Shown in pieces: positions 24,838-33,458 of a stretch of DNA of 64,000 bases. Position numbers and translations under genes: made by a program. This DNA is from Bacteroides sp. 51 (lineage in GTDB: Bacteria; Bacteroidota; Bacteroidia; Bacteroidales; Bacteroidaceae): positions 1-64,000 of the forward strand of contig NZ_QVMI01000016.1 in assembly GCF_010500965.1 (NCBI RefSeq). Direction: 5' to 3'. The notes under the pieces are model-generated. The model was not told the origin of the DNA. It searched no databases and saw only the letters and a program-made list of their open reading frames with translations. How positions within the stretch are numbered: position 1 is the stretch's first letter; each line of letters begins with the position of its first letter.

Positions 24838-25695
24838 ATGAAAAAGATATTGATTATGTCACTACTTGCAATAGCAACAAGTGTATGTGCACAACAACCT
24901 ATTGAAATGCTTTTATGGCCTAATGGAGCGCCCAATTCAAACGGGCTTACCGGTACGGAAGAAGACCTGAACGGTGGACGCGTTGCTAATGTCGTGAATC
25001 CTTCCATCACTGTGTTTAAATCGGCAACCCCGAACAGTACTACCATTATCATGTGTCCGGGAGGAGGATATGCTCGCCTGGCGATGAATCACGAAGGTTT
25101 TGATATGGCACCTTGGTTCAATGCACAAGGCATTACGTATGTTGTTTTAAAGTATAGAATGCCCAACGGAAACCATGAGGTTCCTCTGTCGGATGCAGAA
25201 CAGGCCATCCGCCTGGTGCGCCAACATGCCAGCGAATGGAATGTCGATCCGAATAAGGTAGGCATCATGGGGGCTTCGGCCGGCGGACACCTGGCTTCTA
25301 CACTGGCTACTCACTATAGCAGCAAAGAAACCCGTCCCGATTTCCAGATCTTATTCTATCCGGTAATTACAATGAAACCGTATACGCATTCAGGTTCGCG
25401 TGGCAATTTACTGGGACAGTCGCCATCGGCAGAGCTGGAGAAGAAATTCTCTAATGAGCAACAAGTAACACCCGATACTCCTAAAGCATTCATTATGCTT
25501 TCTTCTGACGATGGTACGGTTGTTCCCGAGAATAGCATAAATTATTACATGGCTTTGATACAGAATAAAGTTTCGGCTGCCATGCACATCTACCCTATTG
25601 GTGGACATGGTTGGGGATTCCGCGACAACTTTAAATATAAACGTCAATGGACAGGTGAACTGGAGAAATGGCTGAGAGAAGAAGTAGTTTTGTAA
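24838..25695 (+). CDS. Secreted alpha/beta hydrolase, acetyl-esterase type
   Basis: A 285-residue protein with a signal peptide (ILIMSLLAIATSVCAQ). The fold is an alpha/beta hydrolase of the BD-FAE/esterase-lipase kind: oxyanion segment CPGGGYARLAMNHEG, nucleophile S147 in GASAGGHLAST, the acid in SSDDGTVVPE and the His in GGHGWGF. Relatives remove acetyl or feruloyl groups from xylan. It starts 34 bases after the OPT gene. Whether it shares the OPT promoter is uncertain. Confidence 0.85.
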   Translation: MKKILIMSLLAIATSVCAQQPIEMLLWPNGAPNSNGLTGTEEDLNGGRVANVVNPSITVFKSATPNSTTIIMCPGGGYARLAMNHEGFDMAPWFNAQGITYVVLKYRMPNGNHEVPLSDAEQAIRLVRQHASEWNVDPNKVGIMGASAGGHLASTLATHYSSKETRPDFQILFYPVITMKPYTHSGSRGNLLGQSPSAELEKKFSNEQQVTPDTPKAFIMLSSDDGTVVPENSINYYMALIQNKVSAAMHIYPIGGHGWGFRDNFKYKRQWTGELEKWLREEVVL

Positions 25696-25704
25696 ACCAT
25701 TAAC

Positions 25705-25724
25705 GGGCGGTTCGCGAACCGCCC
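25705..25724. repeat. Third copy of the REP-like palindrome
   Basis: GGGCGGTTCGCGAACCGCCC followed by CTAC, the same orientation as the copy at 20926-20945. It lies between the esterase and DUF1460 genes, 9 bases before the latter's ATG, so it may also affect translation or messenger stability. Confidence 0.85.
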
Positions 25725-25733
25725 CTACAGTAT

Positions 25734-26501
25734 ATGAAAATAATTCTTTTTATCGCCAGCTGTTTGGTATTCACTACCCTATCGGCCCAACAAGACAATC
25801 TGATGCCTAAACACGGATTAAGCCTTGTTGGGACTCCTTATGTGGCACATACACTGGAAAGAACAGAGCAGGAAGAATTGTTTACTAGCCGCAAGGAATT
25901 GGACTGCACTACTTTTGTTGAAAGCGTAATGGCAATGACTTTATCCTCCAAAGAAGATGGTACTTTCTCTGAAAATGATTTTGCTGTAAACCTACAAAGA
26001 ATACGCTATCGCGATGGAATTCTTGATGACTATACTTCACGCTTGCATTATATAGCCGACTGGATCAATAATAATATCCAGAAAGGAATCATCCAGGATA
26101 TAACCGCTGCATATAGCAAAGATACCGATATTATACACCTGTCTTTCATGTCGCGAAACCCGGATAAGTACAAACATCTGAAAAACAATCCGGAAAACAC
26201 CTCCTTCATGGCAGAAGTAGAAAAGAGGCTCAGCGGACAGGAGGTACACTGGATGCCTAAACAGAAACTCCCCGACGAAGGATTCCCCTGGATACACGAT
26301 GGGGACATCATTATGCTAAGCACCAATATCCAGGGACTGGACGTCAGCCATATGGGAATTGCCATCTACCAAAATGGTAAACTACATCTGCTACATGCTT
26401 CATCTGTAGAGAAAAAGGTCGTGGTAGACAAACGGACACTACGCAATCAGCTGGCGCAGAGCAAGCATGTAACAGGTATTAGGGTAGTCAGGGTAAATTA
26501 A
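25734..26501 (+). CDS. DUF1460 family amidase-like protein
   Basis: A 255-residue protein with a signal peptide (MKIILFIASCLVFTTLSAQ). It fits the DUF1460 family of NlpC/P60-like N-acetylmuramoyl-L-alanine amidases: the nucleophile C58 is in KELDCTTFVESVMAM, a conserved His lies in GLDVSHMGIAI, and LHLLHASS follows. It probably cuts peptidoglycan stem peptides in the periplasm. It follows the esterase on the same strand after a REP-like palindrome and converges with the TPR gene, with only two bases between the two stops. Confidence 0.85.
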   Translation: MKIILFIASCLVFTTLSAQQDNLMPKHGLSLVGTPYVAHTLERTEQEELFTSRKELDCTTFVESVMAMTLSSKEDGTFSENDFAVNLQRIRYRDGILDDYTSRLHYIADWINNNIQKGIIQDITAAYSKDTDIIHLSFMSRNPDKYKHLKNNPENTSFMAEVEKRLSGQEVHWMPKQKLPDEGFPWIHDGDIIMLSTNIQGLDVSHMGIAIYQNGKLHLLHASSVEKKVVVDKRTLRNQLAQSKHVTGIRVVRVN

Positions 26502-26503
26502 GC

Positions 26504-27643
26504 TTATTCAAACATTTTATTCAGATGGTTAAGTGATTGGTTTACATCAAACCATAACTCCTCCAATCCGTCTCTATTAAGCTCTAAATACAAAACATCG
26601 TATCCACCGTCCATCAAGGACTGGCTCTGCATAGATAAGTTGCTAAAAAACAAATAATCATATTCATTATGCACAGCGGTTACGTGTATAGCCGTTTCCT
26701 CTTCTAATCCATCTCCTGTTGAGTTTAGGGCATCAAGAACACACATTATTTTGTGGTAGTTTCTGTCAGCAAAATAAGATCTTCCTAAAGCATGATATGC
26801 CATTCTTTGATAATGAAGGTATTTACAGTTAAATGGCTGCACTTTCAATGTAAGATTAATCAATGACACTAATTCCTTCCATTCGTCCTCTGTTGGTTTT
26901 TCCTTGTTTAATATGGCATTAACCTGCGCTCCATCGTGTACTGATGAGTATGGAGAATACTTTTCATTAAATACATAGCCATAATATAGATGTCTCCTTT
27001 CATCCACAGTCATAGTACTATCGCCTTGCTGATATCTATCCCAAAGTTTAGGATAATAAAGGTTGGACTCTTTGTTTTCAATGTTTATCTTAATCTGGTC
27101 ATAATCCGGTTTAACAAAATTATCTTCCCACGACATATCATTGCTGATAAAAAGTTGCTGGGCCAATGTATCTCCCAGTTGTGCCGCTTTTTTGGCATAC
27201 AATGTTTGATAAACATAACTGCCTTTTTCGCCATACAAGAAACTCAAATAATAGTATTCATTCGGAGAGTCAGGTTCTAAACTTATACCTTTCTTAAACA
27301 TTTCTATAGCTTTGTCGTAATCGTGTTTTTCATTATAAACACTTCCTAATGCAAAGTAAGTAATTGCAACTGTATCGTTTTTTGTTATTGCTTTATTATA
27401 CGATTCTATAGCCTTATCATATTCCTGAATGGCAGAATACGCTAATCCCAGATTATGGTAAGCATCACAATAATTGCTATCTACTTCAATGGCCTTTTGA
27501 TAGTATTCTATCGCCTTGCTGTAGTTTGTACTATCCAATTCGGTATTGCCAAGCTTTTTCCATTCCTCCGCTGTTTGTGCACACAGATTAGTAGTTATAG
27601 GAAATAACACTACGATTAATAAAAACAATTTTGTCGTTTTCAT
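26504..27643 (-). CDS. Secreted TPR protein
   Basis: A 379-residue protein (start at ATG 27643, with AAGGAAAAT ahead; the longer frame from 27667 would hide the signal peptide). The signal peptide is TTKLFLLIVVLFPITTNLCAQ. Three to four canonical tetratricopeptide repeats follow at about 20-160 (AEEWKKLGNTELDSTNYSKA, DAYHNLGLAYSAIQEYDKA, ITYFALGSVYNEKHDYDKA, NEYYYLSFLYGEKGSY). The C-terminal half has no recognised domain. It is likely periplasmic and binds a protein partner. Partner and role unknown. Confidence 0.8.
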   Translation of the reverse strand: MKTTKLFLLIVVLFPITTNLCAQTAEEWKKLGNTELDSTNYSKAIEYYQKAIEVDSNYCDAYHNLGLAYSAIQEYDKAIESYNKAITKNDTVAITYFALGSVYNEKHDYDKAIEMFKKGISLEPDSPNEYYYLSFLYGEKGSYVYQTLYAKKAAQLGDTLAQQLFISNDMSWEDNFVKPDYDQIKINIENKESNLYYPKLWDRYQQGDSTMTVDERRHLYYGYVFNEKYSPYSSVHDGAQVNAILNKEKPTEDEWKELVSLINLTLKVQPFNCKYLHYQRMAYHALGRSYFADRNYHKIMCVLDALNSTGDGLEEETAIHVTAVHNEYDYLFFSNLSMQSQSLMDGGYDVLYLELNRDGLEELWFDVNQSLNHLNKMFE

Positions 27644-27730
27644 ATTTTCCTTAATAATGCTTTTCACCTACTCTTTGCTGGATTTTCGGTTTTCTCCCTG
27701 GTTCGGTCGCATACAAATAGCCAAGTCGCA

Positions 27731-27749
27731 GTCCGGATACGATCCGGAC
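27731..27749. terminator. Small stem-loop after the PagL-like gene
   Basis: GTCCGGAT pairs with ATCCGGAC around three bases. It lies downstream of the gene at 27823-29040 on the minus strand. No T run follows, so terminator function is only possible. Confidence 0.3.
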
Positions 27750-27822
27750 CAAAGATAAAAGAATATTTGATATCTACCAGAAAAAGAGGAGATTATCTTT
27801 TACCTCCCGTCCGCATAAGCTA

Positions 27823-29040
27823 TTATTTCTTTCTGAAATGCCTAAACGTATACCCCACATTCAGATAAAGATAGCGGGAGCGGGTAAGATTTGTAGAGCG
27901 TACGCCGAAAGTGGCATACAGGTCGTTGAAGAGATATACTTTCAATCCGTAAATCTGATAAAGGCGTTTATCAATCTTGTCTTTATGCAGAACATCATAG
28001 CCTAAGTTGGCAAAGATAGAGTATCCGGGCATGGTTAGTTCACCTTTCAAGGACACCCCCACAGAGAAGCGATCACTAAATTTACCCAGTTTTATATATT
28101 CGGAATATTGGCCCGATATGGGATCATGTTCTCCTCTGAATTCGGCCCTTACACTTTCATCGTAAACAGCCTCAAGACTTGGTCCAAACATAAACCGGCG
28201 GGTATTATGGAACATATAGCTATAACTCAACCCGGCAACTTTAAACCGGTGTTTAGGATACTTGCTTCTCAGCCCGGTGCCGATTGTATCTACCTTAACC
28301 GTACGTGTAGTAAACATGAAAGCCAGATCATGAGCAGTGTTCTTATGGAATGCCGGAGGTGTATACACCCCTTCGGTAAGTATTTTCTTTTCTTCCACCG
28401 GATGAATCTTATAAGCCATCTCAATAAAAGCAGAGGCTTTATTGATGCCATTATTCGGCGTACGCAATGCTCCATTCGAGAAGTGCGTGATACTCACCCC
28501 GACATGTAAATCCCAGTGACGGGATAACTTCCATTTCAAATACCAATTCCCAGCCAGGTGAATGTTGGTACTCGATCCCAAAGCCATAAACCGGGGACGT
28601 TCGTACACATCATAATGTTGCCAACCGAATGCAACTCCCAGGTTTATCTCGTAATGCAAAGACCAATGCGGCGAGAATTGTTTCAAACGTGCACCTTGAA
28701 ACAGGAAAACAGAGAAAGGGTCGCCCAAATCATATTTATCGCTGGGAAAATAAGGAAGATATACCCCAATACCTTTGTAGGGCATGCCATATAAAGCATC
28801 CTGCCAGCGGTCGCCGCGTGCAGACAAACCATACTTCAGGGTTAATGCCGAATAAGCAGGAGTCTTACTCCCCCCATCTCCCCCTATCTTACTGTTAGGC
28901 AGAAGAAAACCTTCCGAAAACTGGGCGGAGATAAATTGTGGACGTTTCGTTTTAATTGTATCTCCGGCCAACGCACATGAACAGACAAAAAAGGAAAGAA
29001 AAAGAAGTTTAATCCGTTTGAATGCTATACACCTGTTCAT
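27823..29040 (-). CDS. PagL-like acyloxyacyl hydrolase (lipid A 3-O-deacylase family)
   Basis: A 405-residue outer-membrane protein with a signal peptide (KLLFLSFFVCSCALAG). The central part resembles PagL: strands WSLHYEINLGVAFG and GNWYLKWKLS lead to GVSITHFSNGALRTPNNGIN, where the family motif HxSN (His, Ser, Asn) gives the catalytic His-Ser pair. PagL removes a fatty acid from lipid A in the outer leaflet, altering immune recognition. This protein is about twice as long as PagL; the extra C-terminal half also looks like barrel strands and ends VGYTFRHFRKK. The start is set at ATG 29040; ATG 29046 is possible, while TTG 29064 lies inside a promoter box. Confidence 0.75.
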   Translation of the reverse strand: MNRCIAFKRIKLLFLSFFVCSCALAGDTIKTKRPQFISAQFSEGFLLPNSKIGGDGGSKTPAYSALTLKYGLSARGDRWQDALYGMPYKGIGVYLPYFPSDKYDLGDPFSVFLFQGARLKQFSPHWSLHYEINLGVAFGWQHYDVYERPRFMALGSSTNIHLAGNWYLKWKLSRHWDLHVGVSITHFSNGALRTPNNGINKASAFIEMAYKIHPVEEKKILTEGVYTPPAFHKNTAHDLAFMFTTRTVKVDTIGTGLRSKYPKHRFKVAGLSYSYMFHNTRRFMFGPSLEAVYDESVRAEFRGEHDPISGQYSEYIKLGKFSDRFSVGVSLKGELTMPGYSIFANLGYDVLHKDKIDKRLYQIYGLKVYLFNDLYATFGVRSTNLTRSRYLYLNVGYTFRHFRKK

Positions 29041-29061
29041 ATACATATTATATTTTGACGG

Positions 29062-29069
29062 CAAAGATA
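29062..29069 (-). promoter_or_regulatory. -7 box of the PagL-like gene
   Basis: The minus strand reads TATCTTTG. It faces the opposite box at 29092-29099, so two divergent promoters lie within 40 bases. Confidence 0.5.
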
Positions 29070-29091
29070 ACGTATTTTTTGTGTAAAATTG

Positions 29092-29099
29092 TATCTTTG
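29092..29099 (+). promoter_or_regulatory. -7 box of the gene at 29123
   Basis: TATCTTTG fits TAnnTTTG, 23 bases ahead of the ATG. Confidence 0.5.
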
Positions 29100-29122
29100 T
29101 TAAGCCTAAACAAAATTATAGC

Positions 29123-29641
29123 ATGAGAAAGCTTATATTCATACTAACGCTGTTAGCGGGAACTTTCCGGCTATCAGCACAAAATGAGGTTACTACCGAT
29201 AGTATCCAAACGCCCCCTGCATATAACATCAAACCATTTGGAGATTTCATGCTGGATATGACGCTGTTTACTGCTCCAAAAATCCCATCGTTCAGCACCA
29301 ATCTGCTGGGACCCGATGCAACAAAGGATTATAGCTTGTTGTTTATGCTGCCACTACAAATGGTCTTATCAAAAACGCATGTGTACAACTCATACAGTTC
29401 CTTTGGCATTGGTGTATTCCCTACCTCCAACTACTTGCAAAGTGCAACCTTTCAACTGAATGACAACATGCGGTTGAGTACGTACGGGCAATATACATTG
29501 GATGGTAAGCGCATTCCTAACCCCAGCGCCCTGCCGTGGGAGAAAAACAATTTTATGGGTGGAATGGAACTGAAATTTAATAAGAATTTCGGTATCCGGA
29601 TAGAAGTTCAACAGGGACGTAACCCCATGTATCCATACTAA
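29123..29641 (+). CDS. Secreted protein, uncharacterised
   Basis: A 172-residue protein with a signal peptide (KLIFILTLLAGTFRLSAQ). A Thr/Pro-rich stretch follows (TTDSIQTPPAY). The C-terminal part shows short beta strands with aromatic ends (YSSFGIGVFPTSNYL, MRLSTYGQYTLDGK, GGMELKFNKNFGIRIEVQQG), so it may form a small outer-membrane or surface structure. No family recognised. It is divergent from the PagL-like gene, with overlapping promoters, and is followed after 27 bases by the reductase gene. Confidence 0.65.
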   Translation: MRKLIFILTLLAGTFRLSAQNEVTTDSIQTPPAYNIKPFGDFMLDMTLFTAPKIPSFSTNLLGPDATKDYSLLFMLPLQMVLSKTHVYNSYSSFGIGVFPTSNYLQSATFQLNDNMRLSTYGQYTLDGKRIPNPSALPWEKNNFMGGMELKFNKNFGIRIEVQQGRNPMYPY

Positions 29642-29668
29642 ACAGCGAGGAACTGTACTTATATTTCA

Positions 29669-30559
29669 ATGAAAAACATACTTATAATAGGTGCAAACGG
29701 ATTCACAGGCAGGAGAATATTAAACGATCTTTCCAAATGCAATACGTTTCATGTCGTGGGTTGCTCTTTACGGGAAGATATTCTGCCACAAGATACCCAC
29801 CAGTTTATCCAGGCAGATATACGGGACGAAAAACAAGTGGAAGAATTATTCGAAACCGTTCGTCCGGAAGTTGTAATCAATACCTCCGCCCTATCCGTTC
29901 CCGACTACTGCGAAACCCACCATGCAGAGGCATGGGCCACCAATACCGATGCTGTAGAAAGACTTGCACGATTCTGCGAAGCATACCAAAGTCGTTTTAT
30001 CCATCTGTCCACCGATTTCGTTTTCGATGGAAAAGGCCGCCAACTTTATACCGAGGATGATAAACCAGCCCCGGTAAACTACTATGGCGTAACCAAGCTG
30101 GCAGGGGAAGAGAGAGTTCAACAACTATGCAGCAATTATGCAATTGTACGTGTAGTGGTGGTCTATGGTAAAGCACTACCCGGACAACACGGGAATATAC
30201 TGCAACTGGTAGCAAACAAACTCAGCAATGGAGAACCCGTACGCGTAGTATCCGATCAATGGCGCACGCCAACTTTTGTTGGAGATGTATCGGCCGGAGT
30301 TAAACTGCTGATCGAAAAACCACTGAATGGCATCTTCCATATTTGTGGAAGTGAATGTTACAGTATATCCGAAATAGCCTACCGGGTGGCCAGTTATCTG
30401 CAACTGGACAGTTCGCTAATCCAACCCGTAACGACAGCAGAAATGGGCGAGGCCACTCCCCGTCCACAATTCAGTGGATTAAGTAATGCCAAAGCCCATA
30501 AGGAACTAAGCTTTCTGCCTATTGCATTGGAGCAGGGTTTAATAGAAATGTTTGGCTGA
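29669..30559 (+). CDS. NAD(P)-dependent reductase, RmlD-like extended SDR
   Basis: A 296-residue extended short-chain dehydrogenase. The nucleotide-binding loop is GANGFTGRRI, followed by ADIRDEKQVEELFETVRPEVVINTSA, STDFVFDGKG and the catalytic YYGVTKLAGE (Tyr-x-x-x-Lys). This matches dTDP-4-dehydrorhamnose reductase and its relatives. There are no other rhamnose genes here, so it may serve another nucleotide sugar or be a general reductase. It probably shares a transcript with the small secreted protein upstream. Downstream lies the 23-bp repeat array. Confidence 0.85.
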   Translation: MKNILIIGANGFTGRRILNDLSKCNTFHVVGCSLREDILPQDTHQFIQADIRDEKQVEELFETVRPEVVINTSALSVPDYCETHHAEAWATNTDAVERLARFCEAYQSRFIHLSTDFVFDGKGRQLYTEDDKPAPVNYYGVTKLAGEERVQQLCSNYAIVRVVVVYGKALPGQHGNILQLVANKLSNGEPVRVVSDQWRTPTFVGDVSAGVKLLIEKPLNGIFHICGSECYSISEIAYRVASYLQLDSSLIQPVTTAEMGEATPRPQFSGLSNAKAHKELSFLPIALEQGLIEMFG

Positions 30560-31069
30560 TACAAACGGACAAACCTTGAAAAGACCCGGGTGTATCAATC
30601 CGAAAGACCCGGGTGTATGGGTATGGAAGACCCGGGTCTTTTGGATCAAAACACCCGGGTGTATTGAAACTCATCAAACTGTATATTGAAAAGAAATAAA
30701 CTTCTATTGCCGAAAGATTGCGGTTCAAATTAAGAAGGAGAACATAATATCTGTGTGACTTGTGACACTAGCGTGCGATTTCCAGACTACACATCGTTCT
30801 CCAAAATCTCCCTATTCATCAACATCCCAGAGAGGCTGTGTGAGATATGACACCTTTTCTGCGGAAAAACCATATGTAGAGGTGTAATGAGCATTATCTC
30901 ACAAAACAAAAACGGTACCACGATTCTCATCGCAGTACCGCCACAACACAAACACAAAATAAAACACGACAAAACTACTATGCAATCAACCTGTCAATGT
31001 CGGGGAGACATTAGTAACTGTTTTCCTATATTCACATACAAAAAACAGCATCAGGAAGATTCGCACCTT
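30560..31069. other. Gap with repeat array and folded segment
   Basis: No gene supported. It opens with the 23-bp array at 30583-30674. Farther on, TGTGAGATA (near 30838) can pair with TATCTCACA (near 30893), enclosing a second pairing of ACACCT with AGGTGT, and CGGTAC pairs with GTACCG near 30911-30940. This could be part of a structured RNA, but I cannot match it to a known class. Confidence 0.4.
30583..30674. repeat. Four-unit direct repeat, 23-bp period, palindromic core
   Basis: The palindrome ACCCGGGT starts at 30584, 30607, 30630 and 30653, exactly 23 bp apart. Three units continue with GTAT; the third continues with CTTT. The rest of each unit varies. It lies 23 bases after the reductase stop codon. 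Confidence 0.85.
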
Positions 31070-31099
31070 TTAAACAAATGGTAGAGACCATTTGTTTAA
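31070..31099 (-). terminator. Stem-loop after galE
   Basis: A perfect 13-bp stem (31070-31082 with 31087-31099) and a 4-base loop, 28 bases after the galE stop on the minus strand. It is probably the galE terminator, though the T run is weak. Confidence 0.55.
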
Positions 31100-31126
31100 G
31101 TTTTAATATCTAAAAAAGCTAAACAA

Positions 31127-32161
31127 TTATTGTATACCTCTTTCACGCAGCTTCAGCTGCCATGCCCATGCAGAGCGAAGAGTATCTTCAATGCTGGTTT
31201 CAGCTTTCCATCCTAACTCATTATTCGCGTATTCCGGATTGGCCCATACTTTCTCTATATCTCCGGCACGGCGTCCTACAATCTCGTAGTTCAGTTTTAC
31301 ACCGGTAGACTCTTCAAAAGCATTTATTAATTCCAATACAGAAAGACCGCGTCCTGTTCCAATGTTGAACACTTCAACTTTGGCTTTTTGTTTCTTTTGT
31401 AAAATTCTATCAATCGCAACAACATGGGCTTTAGCCAAGTCAACTACGTTGATAAAATCACGGATACAAGATCCGTCGGGAGTATCATAATCATCACCAA
31501 ATACGCTTAACTTCTCACGAATACCTATCGCAGTCTGCGTAAGGAAAGGTATCAGGTTCTGAGGAACTCCATTGGGCAACTCTCCTAACAATGTAGAAGG
31601 ATGAGCACCTATCGGATTAAAATAACGTAATAATATTGCATCAATAGGGGCTCCGGAAGCAACAGTATCCTGAACAATTTCTTCATTGATCTGTTTTGTA
31701 TTTCCATAAGGAGACTCAGCTTTCTTTATCGGAGCTTTTTCCGTTACCGGAAGTTCATCCGGTTGACCGTATACCGTACATGAAGACGAGAATACAATTC
31801 CACCAACATGATGTTTCGGCATTAACTCCAAAAGATTGATCAAAGATACTAAATTATTACGATAATACAAAAGTGGTTTTTGTACAGACTCACCTACAGC
31901 CTTACTGGCAGCAAAGTGAATAATGGCTTCAATTCCTTGATACTTGGTAAATAATGCATCTAAGCCATCGAAATCAAGACAATCCAATTCTTCAAAGATC
32001 GGACGAATTCCAGAAACTTTTTCTATGTTGTCTACGACATCAGCACCGGAGTTTGAAAGGTTATCTATTATAATTACTTCATAACCTGAATTTTGTAACT
32101 CTACAACTGTGTGAGAACCAATGTATCCGGTTCCTCCGGTAACTAGAATCCTTTTTCCCAT
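31127..32161 (-). CDS. galE: UDP-glucose 4-epimerase
   Basis: A 344-residue extended SDR of the GalE type. It shows GGTGYIGSHTVVELQ at the N-terminus, FAASKAVGESVQKPLLYY, SSSCTVYGQPDELPVTE, the catalytic YGNTKQ (Tyr-x-x-x-Lys), RYFNPIGAHPSTLLGE and the C-terminal GRRAGDIEKVWANPEYA. It interconverts UDP-glucose and UDP-galactose for galactose use and cell-surface sugars. Full length. A -7 box lies at 32197-32204, so it is separate from the rnf operon although on the same strand. Confidence 0.95.
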   Translation of the reverse strand: MGKRILVTGGTGYIGSHTVVELQNSGYEVIIIDNLSNSGADVVDNIEKVSGIRPIFEELDCLDFDGLDALFTKYQGIEAIIHFAASKAVGESVQKPLLYYRNNLVSLINLLELMPKHHVGGIVFSSSCTVYGQPDELPVTEKAPIKKAESPYGNTKQINEEIVQDTVASGAPIDAILLRYFNPIGAHPSTLLGELPNGVPQNLIPFLTQTAIGIREKLSVFGDDYDTPDGSCIRDFINVVDLAKAHVVAIDRILQKKQKAKVEVFNIGTGRGLSVLELINAFEESTGVKLNYEIVGRRAGDIEKVWANPEYANNELGWKAETSIEDTLRSAWAWQLKLRERGIQ

Positions 32162-32196
32162 TTTTGTTTTGCTTATGATTTATTTGTTATCCGCTG

Positions 32197-32204
32197 CAAA
32201 TTTA
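32197..32204 (-). promoter_or_regulatory. -7 box of galE
   Basis: The minus strand reads TAAATTTG, 35 bases ahead of the start codon and beyond the end of rnfA. Confidence 0.45.
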
Positions 32205-32257
32205 TATAAATAAATCAATTTATGGGTAGATAAATCAAACTTTTATTTAAGTTTTTA

Positions 32258-32830
32258 TTAAACGATACCCGAAAAGCCCATAAAAGCCATAGCAAGAAGT
32301 CCGGCAGTGATCAAGGCTATCGGAGTACCAGCCATACCTTTAGGCAGCTTTACCAATGCCATCTGCTCTCTTAATCCGGCGAATAAAATTAACGCAAGCG
32401 CAAATCCAAGGGCAGTAGAAAATGCATAAACCACTCCGGTAAGCAGATCGTAATCTTTCTGGATAACCAGAATGGCTACCCCAAGAATACAACAGTTGGT
32501 AGTGATCAATGGTAAAAATACACCCAATGCCTGATAAAGCGCAGGAGATACTTTCTTTAAAATAATCTCGACCATCTGTACCAAACCGGCAATCACCAGA
32601 ATAAAGGTAATGGTTTGCAGGTACTCAAGTCCAAAAGCATTGAGAACGTATTTCTGAATAAGGAAAGTTACGATAGTGGCAATGGTAAGCACAAACGCTA
32701 CCGCTGCTCCCATGCCTGTTGCCGTTTCTACTTTCTTGGATACACCAAGGAACGGACAGATTCCCAGGAATTGTGACAACACAATGTTGTTCACAAAGAT
32801 GGCCGAGATAAATATAATGATATATTCCAT
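32258..32830 (-). CDS. rnfA: Rnf complex subunit RnfA
   Basis: A 190-residue inner-membrane protein with six helices, homologous to RnfE. Typical RnfA sequence includes IFVNNIVLSQFLGICPFLGVSKKVETATGMG and LPLITTNCCILGVAILV; conserved cysteines in ICPF and TNCC bind a 2Fe-2S centre shared with RnfE. It is the last gene of the rnf operon, 26 bases after rnfE. The complex couples ferredoxin:NAD oxidoreduction to ion transport across the membrane. Confidence 0.95.
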   Translation of the reverse strand: MEYIIIFISAIFVNNIVLSQFLGICPFLGVSKKVETATGMGAAVAFVLTIATIVTFLIQKYVLNAFGLEYLQTITFILVIAGLVQMVEIILKKVSPALYQALGVFLPLITTNCCILGVAILVIQKDYDLLTGVVYAFSTALGFALALILFAGLREQMALVKLPKGMAGTPIALITAGLLAMAFMGFSGIV

Positions 32831-32856
32831 AATTGTTTCTTCTGTTAATTAGTGAC

Positions 32857-33441
32857 TTATGCTTTCTTTAACCGGTTAATAATTGCAATGAGATAACCTA
32901 AAGCTATAAATGCACCCGGAGCGAGTACAAACAAAAGCATACCATACTCTTCCGGATAAATAGTCAGATTAAAGATTTTACCTGTGCCTAAAAGCTCGCG
33001 TGTAGCACCAAGCAAGGTCAGAGCCAATGTAAAACCAAGCCCCATTCCTAAACCATCAAACATGGAGCTGACCGGATTATTTTTAGCGGCAAAAGCTTCC
33101 GCCCGTCCAAGTACGATACAGTTAACCACGATCAATGGAATGAAAAGACCAAGTGTAGCATACAAATCGGGCACATAGGCTTGCATAACCATCTGGAGCA
33201 AGGTCACAAACGAGGCGATAACAACAATGAATGCAGGAATACGCACCATATCAGGAATCAGGTTCTTAATCAGTGAGATTACAAGGTTGGAACAGATCAA
33301 TACAAACATGGTAGCCAACCCCATTCCCATACCATTAATTGCCGAGGAGGTCGTACCCAACGTAGGACACATACCAAGCAGAAGTACCAATACGGGATTC
33401 TCTTTGATAATCCCGTTCATTAACACTTTAAAGTTATTCAT
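32857..33441 (-). CDS. rnfE: Rnf complex subunit RnfE
   Basis: A 194-residue inner-membrane protein with six helices and opposite topology to RnfA. Features: ENPVLVLLLGMCPTLGTTSSAINGMGMG and LFIPLIVVNCIVLGRAEAFAAKN, with the cysteines in GMCP and VNC that pair with those of RnfA around the 2Fe-2S cluster. It lies between rnfG (17 bases) and rnfA (26 bases). Confidence 0.95.
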   Translation of the reverse strand: MNNFKVLMNGIIKENPVLVLLLGMCPTLGTTSSAINGMGMGLATMFVLICSNLVISLIKNLIPDMVRIPAFIVVIASFVTLLQMVMQAYVPDLYATLGLFIPLIVVNCIVLGRAEAFAAKNNPVSSMFDGLGMGLGFTLALTLLGATRELLGTGKIFNLTIYPEEYGMLLFVLAPGAFIALGYLIAIINRLKKA

Positions 33442-33458
33442 ATCAATACTCCTTTCTT

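Noticed and set aside
30583-30674. CRISPR array
   Set aside because: Units of 23 bp leave only about 10-15 variable bases, too short for spacers, and no cas genes are present.
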